From Fimbriimonadaceae bacterium (lineage in GTDB: Bacteria > Armatimonadota > Fimbriimonadia > Fimbriimonadales > Fimbriimonadaceae), in contig JACMJO010000191.1 in NCBI GenBank assembly GCA_014380605.1, forward strand, positions 1 through 9,994: a stretch of 9,994 nt of DNA, read 5' to 3'. A program made the position numbers and the translations under genes. Within the stretch, counting starts at the first letter, position 1. Every line of letters begins with the position of its first letter. The notes beneath the pieces are model-generated. The model had not been told where the DNA came from. It saw nothing but the letters and a program-made list of their open reading frames with translations, and did not search any database. Positions 1-6,146 of the stretch are shown here, in pieces.

Positions 1-708
1 GATGAAGACGGCTACGCCACCACCGATCAGTCCCTGAACGATTCCCTCGATATAAAACGGAACGCGGACCGTCAAGAAGGAAGCGCCGACTAACTGCATG
101 ATGCGAATTTCTAGTCGCCGAGAAATCACAGTCAGCCGAATCGCGTTATAGATCAGGATGCCCGCAGTAATAAACAGCAATCCGCCCACTGCGAAACCTA
201 GCCAAGAAACGATGGATTGAGCCTGGGCAAGGAAATTGGAAACCTCTTTGAGGTACTTAATGTCCTTGCCAGAAACCCCTTTGACGCTTGCAACCTCGGA
301 GGCCACATTTTCGGCAACCTTTAGGTCGGTTAAGGTGATCTTGAAGGAGTCAGGGTAGGGGTTCTCGAGCTCCGCATACTGCTTATGCTCTGGATTCTCG
401 TCAAGGAACTTGCGCCAAGCCTTGTCCTTCGGAATCAGGAACGCGGCCTTCACGCCGCTAATGCTCCGGATATCTTTGGCGATCCGACTCAACTCAGAAG
501 TTTGGGTGCCGTCAATGACGATGGCCCGGATATCGATGACCCCGGTCATCTGTCCTGCGTAAGACTTCATCAGGCCATGAAGATAGGCCAGGCCCCCAAT
601 CAGAAACAAGGCAACCGCGACGGTCGAGATCGCGGCGAAGGTCATCCAACCGTTCCTTCTAAGAGACAAAAACCCTTCGCCGAGCAAGAACTGGATGCGA
701 TCAAGCAT
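1..708 (-). CDS. ftsX: Cell division protein FtsX, permease-like subunit of FtsEX (C-terminus cut off by window edge)
   Basis: FtsX is the membrane half of the FtsEX complex. With the ATPase FtsE at the division site, it transmits ATP hydrolysis across the inner membrane to activate peptidoglycan hydrolases. Reading from the ATG at 708 gives 236 residues with no stop before the edge; family members are usually near 300, so the end of TM3 and TM4 are missing. I see a cytoplasmic N-terminus (FLSLRRNGW), TM1 at about residues 22-44, an extracellular domain at about 46-165, TM2 at about 166-189, the characteristic juxtamembrane stretch LEIRIMQLVGAS (199-210), and the start of TM3 from about 217. 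The start has a good SD (GGGAG at 715-719, six bases away) and overlaps the ftsE stop by eight bases (ATGCTTGA), so the pair is probably translationally coupled. Family assignment is firm; which hydrolase it controls cannot be seen here. Confidence 0.93.
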   Translation of the reverse strand, partial: MLDRIQFLLGEGFLSLRRNGWMTFAAISTVAVALFLIGGLAYLHGLMKSYAGQMTGVIDIRAIVIDGTQTSELSRIAKDIRSISGVKAAFLIPKDKAWRKFLDENPEHKQYAELENPYPDSFKITLTDLKVAENVASEVASVKGVSGKDIKYLKEVSNFLAQAQSIVSWLGFAVGGLLFITAGILIYNAIRLTVISRRLEIRIMQLVGASFLTVRVPFYIEGIVQGLIGGGVAVFI

Positions 709-1393
709 CTTTTGCTCCCGATGCCGTGTCCGCAACGATTTGGCCGCTCTCCAAGGTGACGATGCGTTTGCCCATCCGCTCGACCACCATCATGTCGTGG
801 CTGGCAACCAGGATCGTGGTGCCCTTTGTGTTGAGCTCCTTGAGCAACTCCATGATCTCCCAGGAGTGCTCGGGATCAAGGTTGCCAGTGGGTTCGTCGG
901 CAAGAAGTAGCGGAGGATTATTGATCAGGGCTCGGCCAATAGCCACCCTTTGTTGTTCGCCCCCGCTGAGTTCGTGAGGAAAAGCGTCCGCTCTATGCCC
1001 AATCTTGACTTGCTCCAAAATCTCGGGGACGCGCTGACGAACTGCACGACGACTGTGGCCTACGGCCCGCATGGCATAGGAGACATTTTCCCAGACCCGC
1101 TTACGAGGAAGAAGGGCAAAGTCTTGGGGAACGATGCCCATTTCTCTTCGAAGAGCTGGCACAGACCAATCGGGAAGGTCGGTTAGGTCGCGGGAGTTGA
1201 GAACGACCCTGCCCTTGGTGTGTCGAGCCTCACGGGTTAAGAGCTTTAGCAGGGTGCTCTTGCCGGCCCCGGTACGGCCCACAAAGAAGACGAACTCGCC
1301 TCGTTGAATAGACAATGAGGCATCCCGAAGGCCATACACGAACTCTGTGTATCGAACCTCAGCGTTCTCGTAACCGATGTATACGGGTGACAT
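701..1393 (-). CDS. ftsE: Cell division ATP-binding protein FtsE
   Basis: FtsE is the cytoplasmic ABC ATPase that drives FtsX. The 230-residue product has the usual FtsE length and all nucleotide-binding motifs: Walker A GRTGAGKST (39-47), Q-loop near VPQDF (88-92), signature LSGGEQQR (142-149), Walker B LLLADEP (162-168) followed by TGNLD, and the switch histidine in ASHD (H199). An open frame extends upstream to a GTG at 1462, but I chose the ATG at 1393. It begins the family-like N-terminus and has an SD (AGGGA at 1398-1402, four bases away), while the extra 23 residues look unrelated. The gene immediately precedes ftsX on the same strand. FtsE is distinguished from LolD/MacB-type ATPases mainly by the FtsX partner. 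Confidence 0.95.
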   Translation of the reverse strand: MSPVYIGYENAEVRYTEFVYGLRDASLSIQRGEFVFFVGRTGAGKSTLLKLLTREARHTKGRVVLNSRDLTDLPDWSVPALRREMGIVPQDFALLPRKRVWENVSYAMRAVGHSRRAVRQRVPEILEQVKIGHRADAFPHELSGGEQQRVAIGRALINNPPLLLADEPTGNLDPEHSWEIMELLKELNTKGTTILVASHDMMVVERMGKRIVTLESGQIVADTASGAKDA

Positions 1394-1535
1394 CGCTTCC
1401 CTGCCGTTGCGTTCTTCCGTGAACTTGGCCCAGCCTACCCGGTCCCCGATTGCTGTCCGCACCGACTACCGTATTGCACCCTTCATTCCCGAGAAAAGCC
1501 ATCCGGGCTACAATATTGCGACCTTAGACCCGAGC
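1394..1535. promoter_or_regulatory. Divergent control region between ftsE and mntR
   Basis: This 142-base gap separates the divergently oriented ftsE (leftward) and mntR (rightward). On the plus strand TACAAT (1509-1514) is a plausible -10 box for mntR; no good -35 is visible at 17-18 bases. It overlaps the perfect 8-bp palindrome CAATATTG (1511-1518), whose other strand reads TATTGT and could serve ftsE. I do not see a recognisable long AT-rich MntR operator, so autoregulation is not shown. The promoter assignment is inferred from hexamer resemblance only. Confidence 0.35.
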
Positions 1536-1979
1536 GTGACCGCGTTGCCAGCCCGAAACATTACCTCTGCCGACAGATTCCAAAGAACCCGGGACGATCA
1601 TAGTCGCGAGAACGCCGAGGACTATGTCGAACTGATCGAGGCTCTCATCGAGGAAACCGGCGAAGCCCGTGCGGTAGACCTTGCAGAGAAGCTTGGAGTC
1701 AGCCATGTGACGGTATCGAAGACCATTCAGCGACTTCAGAGGGAGGGATACGTAACATCCCAGCCCTATCGATCTATTTTCTTGACGGACAAAGGACGAG
1801 CAGTCGCAATGGCCTCCAGGGCCCGCCACGAGCTGGTTTTGCAGTTTCTCACCGCGCTTGGAGTGCCGGACGATGTGGCCGAAATAGATGCCGAAGGAAT
1901 CGAGCACCATGTGAGCGCGGCCACTTTAGACGCGATGAGAGCTTTTCTGAACCGTCGGCAGGAATCTACACTTCAATAA
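1536..1979 (+). CDS. mntR: Manganese-responsive transcriptional regulator, MntR/DtxR family
   Basis: This is a DtxR-superfamily repressor that binds Mn(II) and then DNA, normally shutting off manganese uptake or activating export. With a GTG start at 1536 the product is 147 residues, close to the ~140-155 of MntR, and lacks the C-terminal SH3-like domain of DtxR/IdeR. A winged helix spans about residues 27-92, with the recognition helix near GVSHVTVSKTIQRL. Every residue that binds Mn in Bacillus MntR has a counterpart: D29 and E32 (EDYVE), H98 (ARHEL), E120, E123 and H124 (AEGIEHH). The sequence resembles the enterobacterial MntR type more than the Bacillus type. The start is uncertain: the frame is open back to an ATG at 1377, inside ftsE, but that N-terminus looks non-coding; GTG 1536 or TTG 1545 give family-like lengths, neither with an SD. 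No Mn transporter is nearby. The 3' end overlaps rnj by 14 bases, tail to tail. Confidence 0.88.
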   Translation: MTALPARNITSADRFQRTRDDHSRENAEDYVELIEALIEETGEARAVDLAEKLGVSHVTVSKTIQRLQREGYVTSQPYRSIFLTDKGRAVAMASRARHELVLQFLTALGVPDDVAEIDAEGIEHHVSAATLDAMRAFLNRRQESTLQ

Positions 1980-3615
1980 CAACGGGTAACACCAGTGGGC
2001 GCTGTTGGGCTTTTTTCTGGATCGCCCGCTTTACCACTTCTGCGGCATCGGCCCGAACTCGGCCGACATCCTTTAATTCCTCTCGACTAAGAGCTTGAAG
2101 GGCATCGCACAGGAGATCGAATGTATAGTCCAACATGTCGGCTGGCCCGTGGAGGCCCTTGCTTTGAAGAATCGGATCGGCGATGATCTCGCCTTTCTCC
2201 ATGTCCATCACGATGGTAACCACGATCATGCCATCGTTGGCGATGTTAAAGCGATCTCGCAACACTTCATCGGACACACCGGGGATGCCGCTGTTGTCGA
2301 CTAGGACTCTGCCGTAGGGAATGGCATCGGGTTTGATCTCGGCTGATGTTTCCGTAATACATAGGGCATCGCCATCGGAGAGAGTGAATACGCGGTGCTC
2401 CGGGTATCCCATCTCCATCGCCATTTCGTTATAGACATGCTGATGCCGGGGCTCCCCATGGACCGGCGCCACATAGAACGGCTTAGTGAGATTCAGCATC
2501 ATCTTCAGCTCTTCCTGATAGGCGTGGCCGCTTACGTGGATGGGGGTTGGCGAGTCGTAGATGACGTTACAACCTTGGCGGAAAAGGCGGTTAATGGTGC
2601 GCCAGATCGCGCCCTCGTTCCCAGGAATGGGCCTAGCTGAGTAGATAAGAGTATCGCCCTGCCGAATCTGAAGCCGGCCATAGGTGCCCTTCGACATCTG
2701 AACCAAAGCGGACATCGGCTCGCCTTGACTGCCCGTCGTGAGGATCGCCAACTGGTTGTCCTGGTACATCTTCATGTCGGCAAGGCCGACTCGGATTCCC
2801 TTGGGAATCTTGACGTAACCCATCCGCTCGCAAATGTCGAGGTTCTGCTCCATACGCCGGCCCACGGCGGCAACTTTGCGGCCCGATTCCGCGGCGACAT
2901 CGAACACCTGTTGCATGCGATGGATGTTGCTCGCGAAAGTGGTGAGGAGAATTCGGCCCTTTGCAGTTGCGAAAACGTTCTGGAGACCTGCGGTTACTTG
3001 CCGTTCACTCGGCCCCCAACCTTGACGTTCGACGTTGGTGGAGTCGCTGAGAAGGAGAAGGACGCCTTCATTACCGAGTTCGCCGATTCGGGTGATGTCG
3101 GTCAGTTTGCTGTCAACCGGGGTGAAGTCGAACTTAAAGTCGGCAGTGAAGAAGACGATTCCGTGAACGGTTCGAACCGCCATGCAACAGGTCTCGGGGA
3201 TCGAGTGGGTAACCCGAACCGACTCAACGCTTAAGGACCCTGCCTCTAACGTGTCTCCTGGCTTGAATATCTTGTAAGTAACTTTTGTCTGAGGAATCTT
3301 CTCATCGAGCTTGCCGCGAACCAAGGCGTGGGTGAACTCGGTGACGAACAACGGGCAGTCCACATGGGGGAGCAAATAAGGCAGGCCGCCGACGTGATCC
3401 TCGTGGGCGTGGGTGATGAAAATGCCCCTAATGCGATGCTTGTTCTCGATCAGATAGGTGAAGTCGGGAATGACGATATCGACGCCGAGCATCTCTTCAG
3501 TCGGGAAGGATAGGCCACAGTCGATGACTACAATGTCGTCGCCTTGTTCGACAATCGTGCAGTTTTTTCCAATCTCACCCACTCCACCAAGGGGGATGAC
3601 GCGTACGAGGGACAT
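1966..3615 (-). CDS. rnj: Ribonuclease J (metallo-beta-lactamase/beta-CASP family)
   Basis: RNase J is a zinc-dependent nuclease with endonuclease and 5'-3' exonuclease activity that matures rRNA and degrades mRNA, the usual core RNA-decay enzyme where RNase E is absent. The 549-residue product matches the family length (about 550). It opens with the typical VIPLGGVGEIGKN (6-18). The zinc-binding motif is HAHEDH (69-74), with further ligands H137 and D159, the beta-CASP insert in the middle, the HVSGHA motif (360-365) that contacts the RNA 5' phosphate, and H386 in PVHGE. A C-terminal domain of about 100 residues follows. The ATG at 3615 has only a weak, close SD (AAGG). It is transcribed divergently from the HAD gene, and its stop lies within the end of mntR. 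Only one RNase J is visible, so J1 versus J2 naming does not apply. Confidence 0.96.
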   Translation of the reverse strand: MSLVRVIPLGGVGEIGKNCTIVEQGDDIVVIDCGLSFPTEEMLGVDIVIPDFTYLIENKHRIRGIFITHAHEDHVGGLPYLLPHVDCPLFVTEFTHALVRGKLDEKIPQTKVTYKIFKPGDTLEAGSLSVESVRVTHSIPETCCMAVRTVHGIVFFTADFKFDFTPVDSKLTDITRIGELGNEGVLLLLSDSTNVERQGWGPSERQVTAGLQNVFATAKGRILLTTFASNIHRMQQVFDVAAESGRKVAAVGRRMEQNLDICERMGYVKIPKGIRVGLADMKMYQDNQLAILTTGSQGEPMSALVQMSKGTYGRLQIRQGDTLIYSARPIPGNEGAIWRTINRLFRQGCNVIYDSPTPIHVSGHAYQEELKMMLNLTKPFYVAPVHGEPRHQHVYNEMAMEMGYPEHRVFTLSDGDALCITETSAEIKPDAIPYGRVLVDNSGIPGVSDEVLRDRFNIANDGMIVVTIVMDMEKGEIIADPILQSKGLHGPADMLDYTFDLLCDALQALSREELKDVGRVRADAAEVVKRAIQKKAQQRPLVLPVVIEV

Positions 3616-3623
3616 TGCCTTAC

Positions 3624-3652
3624 AGGGTACCAGTTGTGAGGTTGGGGCCCAA
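3624..3652 (-). promoter_or_regulatory. Candidate rnj promoter
   Basis: Reading leftward, TTGGGC (3647-3652) and TACCCT (3624-3629) are separated by exactly 17 bases, a plausible sigma-70-type promoter. The -10 box ends only eight bases before the rnj ATG, which would start the transcript at or almost at the start codon. The -35 box lies inside the inverted repeat at 3640-3654. Assigned by pattern only. Confidence 0.4.
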
Positions 3653-3654
3653 CC
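3640..3654. repeat. Perfect inverted repeat, candidate operator (rnj/HAD intergenic)
   Basis: GGTTGGG and CCCAACC are perfect 7-bp inverted arms around a single central G. The element lies between the divergent genes and overlaps the candidate rnj -35 box, a position typical of repressor sites. What binds it is unknown. Confidence 0.45.
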
Positions 3655-3657
3655 AGG

Positions 3658-3678
3658 ATAGCCGCTGCGGACGGCTAT
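3658..3678. repeat. Second perfect inverted repeat, overlapping HAD-gene -10
   Basis: ATAGCCG (3658-3664) and CGGCTAT (3672-3678) are perfect 7-bp inverted arms around a 7-base centre. The right arm runs into the candidate -10 box TATACT of the HAD gene. Its sequence differs from the neighbouring repeat, so if both are protein sites they need not bind the same factor. It could also form a small hairpin at or before the transcript start. Confidence 0.4.
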
Positions 3679-3681
3679 ACT
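3676..3681 (+). promoter_or_regulatory. Candidate -10 box of the HAD-YqcC gene
   Basis: TATACT matches the -10 consensus in five of six positions and lies 28 bases before the ATG at 3710. No good -35 is present at 17 bases (CCAGGA), so the promoter may be weak or activator-dependent. The 5' leader would be about 20 bases and contains no clear SD. Confidence 0.35.
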
Positions 3682-3709
3682 TTAGGTTCACCTTGTCGGT
3701 TACAAGCCC

Positions 3710-4720
3710 ATGCCCCTGCGCGCGATTATCTTCGACTTCGACGGCCTCATTCTCGACACGGAAACCCCCGAAGTGCGGGCTTGGCAGAAGGTGTTTCGGA
3801 GTCGCGGCGCGGAGTTTCCGGATTCCTGGTGGATTCATGCCATAGGACGCGGGGCGGATCAAATACAAGAATCGCCGATCGAGGTGTTGGAGCGGCAATT
3901 GGGCTACCCATGCGAACGCATGCTGGTTATGAGTGAATATGAGTCGCTACGTCTAGCGGATATCGAAGCTTCGCCCGTGTTGCCCGGCATCACCGAGTTG
4001 ATCCAGGCGGCCCTGGCGGAAGGGGTCAAGTTAGGAGTGGCTTCGAGTTCGAAGCACGCCTGGGTGGATCGGCATCTAGGGCGCATCGGGTTATTAGATT
4101 CCTTTGGGGCCATCCTTTGCGCAGACGATGTGCAAAATGCCAAGCCTTTTTCAGACCTATATGTCGCTGCGTGCGCCCGGCTGGGAGTCGCGCCATCAGA
4201 GGCTATTGCCCTGGAAGATTCGCCCAATGGGATTAAAGCGGCCAAAGCGGCGGGGTTGGTCTGCGTGGCGATTCCGAACGCCTGCACGGTTAGATTGAGC
4301 CTTAGCGATGCGGATCACCAAGTGGACACGGCGACGGATTTAGACTTGCCAATGCTTGTCGAGTTGCTACAGACGGCGGAGAAAAGACATGTGGAACGAA
4401 TGGCCGCCAACCCTCAGAACGAACAGATAAAGACTCACTTTGGTGCGATCACCGACGAGATGAAGTCGCTTGGGGTTTGGGAAACCGCGAAGCCCAGCGA
4501 CGAGGCGTTCGAGAACATGGGCGCATTCGGGCTAAACACCATGGCGCTGGAGCAATGGCTAAGATGGGTGTTTGTTCCAACCATGGAAGATCGCCTTGCC
4601 GATGGCGGTCCGTGGCCCTCCTCCAGCAGTATCGGCACAGTAGCGATACGGAATTTTGACGGGCGGCACGAGTATTCGCATCTGATCTCGTTGCTCTGCG
4701 AGTTCGATCGGTTATTTTGA
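3710..4720 (+). CDS. HAD-superfamily phosphatase fused to a YqcC (DUF446) domain
   Basis: One uninterrupted 336-residue frame carries two domains. Residues 1 to about 222 form a beta-phosphoglucomutase/phosphatase-type HAD hydrolase: motif I DFDG with nucleophile D9 and acid/base D11, a helical cap at about 19-88, motif II SSS (S112), motif III K145, and motif IV EDSPNG (E169, D170). Such proteins dephosphorylate or isomerise small phosphorylated metabolites in the cytoplasm; the substrate cannot be predicted. After a short charged linker (223-234), residues 235-336 resemble the small E. coli protein YqcC (about 109 aa), with the tell-tale NTMALEQWLRWVFVPTM (280-296) and a C-terminal FDRLF. 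YqcC has no established biochemical function and in E. coli sits beside the tRNA pseudouridine synthase gene truC. An in-frame ATG at 4400 (M231) could allow a free YqcC-like product, but its SD is weak. No clear SD precedes the main ATG. Confidence 0.85.
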   Translation: MPLRAIIFDFDGLILDTETPEVRAWQKVFRSRGAEFPDSWWIHAIGRGADQIQESPIEVLERQLGYPCERMLVMSEYESLRLADIEASPVLPGITELIQAALAEGVKLGVASSSKHAWVDRHLGRIGLLDSFGAILCADDVQNAKPFSDLYVAACARLGVAPSEAIALEDSPNGIKAAKAAGLVCVAIPNACTVRLSLSDADHQVDTATDLDLPMLVELLQTAEKRHVERMAANPQNEQIKTHFGAITDEMKSLGVWETAKPSDEAFENMGAFGLNTMALEQWLRWVFVPTMEDRLADGGPWPSSSSIGTVAIRNFDGRHEYSHLISLLCEFDRLF

Positions 4721-4739
4721 ACTGGATCCAAGTTTAGAA

Positions 4740-6041
4740 CTAGGACCCTTGGTCGAAGAATAAACCACGGAAGGTGTCCAAGCCCCACTCGTTGTCATCG
4801 AGCCCCTCTCTGAACAGCTCGGTCTTTTGGAAAGCGATCTTTTCGTCGGCCGAGTCTTTGGCGTTTTCCATTGCGGCCAAATAAACGCGGTTCTTGCCGA
4901 ACTTCTGATTCATCCGATCAACCGCATCATTGAACTTGGATCGCTCCTGGGTAGCGTCGAACAGAGAAGGAGTGACTTGCTCGGCTTTGCTCAGGTCATA
5001 AAAGGTGACTCCAACTTGGGTTGGCTGGGCGAAGTCGCGTTTTTCCCATTCGATGAGGAAGTATTCGTTCATCGTGACCGTGTCTTGGGTCGGGGGTAGG
5101 GCGATTCGGGTACCCCAGCTCTTGGTCTTGCCAGTGACATAGACGGACATTTGGCTGGCCCAGAGATCGTTGGCTCGAAGCCGGGCGCTGGCTTTTTGGA
5201 GGAGTCTGAGCAGAACCTCTCGACAGCCTGGATCGGAACGAAGCTCAGGGGCAAGAACATGAGAGTGACCAAGCGATTGTTGCTCTTTTTTCTCCATCGG
5301 CACCTCGAAGCCTTGGAGGAGGTACCACCAACGCTCGCCGATGATCGATTGGAAGCCGTTGCGGATTCGGTTTTGGCTGGCTTCGCAGAGATCCTTGACG
5401 GTGAATATGCCTTGCGCATTGAGGCGAATTTCGGTTCGGCGGCTGATCCCGGTGAGGTCGGTGAGCTTAAGTGTGTAGAGCTTGTGGGGGAGGTCCTTGC
5501 TTTCCAGGACCACGAGGCCGTTCGGCTTCTGCATCTCTGTCCCGATCTTTGCGAGGAACGAATTGGGGCCGATACCGACCGAGCAAGTCATGCACTCGCC
5601 CACATTTTCCTGGATTGCAGACTTGATTCTCTTCGCGATTTCGACAGCGCGGTCGGGGGCCATTTCTTCGCCGAGAAGCCTAAACCGCATCTCGTCGATG
5701 GAACAAACGGCCTCGACAGGCAAGATTGAGTTACACACCTCGACGATTCGCGTGTGGTAGGCGGTGTAGGCAGGAAAGTTGCCTTTGGTGAGGATGATGT
5801 CCGGGCACATACGCTTGGCATCGCCCACTAGGGTGCCCGTGCGGACTCCGAATTTCTTGGCCTCGTAACTCGCCGCAACAATAGTGCCGGACTCGGCGAC
5901 CACCGGGCACACGCCAACCGGCTTGCCGCGCAATTCGGGGTTTTCCTGTTGCTCGACCGACGCGAAGTAGGCGTTGAGGTCGAGGAACAGATATCTTAAT
6001 GGCCGCTCCTTTTCCAGAAGTGGTAGATTCCCGTCTACCAT
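4740..6041 (-). CDS. dinB: Y-family translesion DNA polymerase (DinB/Pol IV-like)
   Basis: A low-fidelity polymerase that copies across damaged template bases. From the ATG at 6041 the product is 433 residues. The palm begins with LFLDLNAYFASVEQ, supplying catalytic D21 and the likely steric-gate F26. The second catalytic pair is in CSIDEM (D116, E117). Finger residues follow in AASYEAKKFGVRTG (56-69). A helix-hairpin-helix region lies near LTDLTGISRRTEIRLNAQGI, and the little-finger domain covers the C-terminal third. The frame extends six codons upstream to a TTG at 6059; I prefer ATG 6041 because the perfect -10 box TATAAT falls inside that extension. The asparagine in DLNAYF recalls UmuC-type sequences, but the length and arrangement fit DinB better. 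I see no extended beta-clamp tail beyond the LFFDQGS end. It converges with the HAD-YqcC gene across 19 bases. Confidence 0.87.
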   Translation of the reverse strand: MVDGNLPLLEKERPLRYLFLDLNAYFASVEQQENPELRGKPVGVCPVVAESGTIVAASYEAKKFGVRTGTLVGDAKRMCPDIILTKGNFPAYTAYHTRIVEVCNSILPVEAVCSIDEMRFRLLGEEMAPDRAVEIAKRIKSAIQENVGECMTCSVGIGPNSFLAKIGTEMQKPNGLVVLESKDLPHKLYTLKLTDLTGISRRTEIRLNAQGIFTVKDLCEASQNRIRNGFQSIIGERWWYLLQGFEVPMEKKEQQSLGHSHVLAPELRSDPGCREVLLRLLQKASARLRANDLWASQMSVYVTGKTKSWGTRIALPPTQDTVTMNEYFLIEWEKRDFAQPTQVGVTFYDLSKAEQVTPSLFDATQERSKFNDAVDRMNQKFGKNRVYLAAMENAKDSADEKIAFQKTELFREGLDDNEWGLDTFRGLFFDQGS

Positions 6042-6146
6042 GTTCCTATTATACGGCAATTAGTAAAGCCTTTGAGGCCCATGTCGCGAGTCGATTTGAG
6101 GTTCCCAGAGCCTGGTACACCTCGATAGGTAAACTGCCGGATTCCC
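6042..6146. promoter_or_regulatory. dinB-ileS divergent intergenic region, with ileS -10 candidate
   Basis: The 105-base gap holds both promoters. For ileS, TAAACT (6130-6135) is a TAnnnT-type -10 ending 11 bases before the ATG; no good -35 is visible, and no SD precedes the ATG. It overlaps the short inverted repeat ACCT-CGAT-AGGT (6119-6130). Two TTTGAGG copies, 24 bases apart (6071 and 6095), are the other visible structure. I see no T-box leader, which some bacteria place before ileS; the space is too short for one. Confidence 0.35.
6048..6076 (-). promoter_or_regulatory. dinB promoter with consensus -10, probably leaderless
   Basis: Reading leftward, a perfect TATAAT (6048-6053) is separated by 17 bases from CTCAAA (6071-6076), a poor -35. 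Only six bases (AGGAAC) lie between the -10 and the ATG, so normal initiation spacing puts the transcript start on or next to the ATG. AGGA could act as an SD only if transcription began further upstream. The -35 is part of a direct repeat, TTTGAGG on the plus strand (6071-6077 and 6095-6101). Confidence 0.5.

Noticed and set aside
385..759. 124-codon plus-strand frame across ftsX and ftsE
   Set aside because: It is antisense to two firmly identified genes.
1394..1462. Longer ftsE start at GTG 1462 (253 residues)
   Set aside because: The extra 23 residues do not look like FtsE, whereas ATG 1393 has an SD and a family-like start.
1990..2020. Possible rho-independent terminator for mntR (GC-rich stretch then TTTTTT at 2010-2015)
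   Set aside because: I could not find a convincing complementary stem before the T-run, and the bases are RNase J codons.
2725..3234. 169-codon plus-strand frame inside rnj
   Set aside because: It is a mirror of RNase J codons (antisense), with no motifs.
4718..4742. Near-palindrome AACTGGATCCAAGTT between HAD-yqcC and dinB as a shared terminator
   Set aside because: The symmetry is imperfect and short, without a U-run on either side.
6042..6146. T-box riboswitch upstream of ileS
   Set aside because: The gap is only 105 bases and also holds the dinB promoter; no T-box sequence or terminator hairpin is visible.
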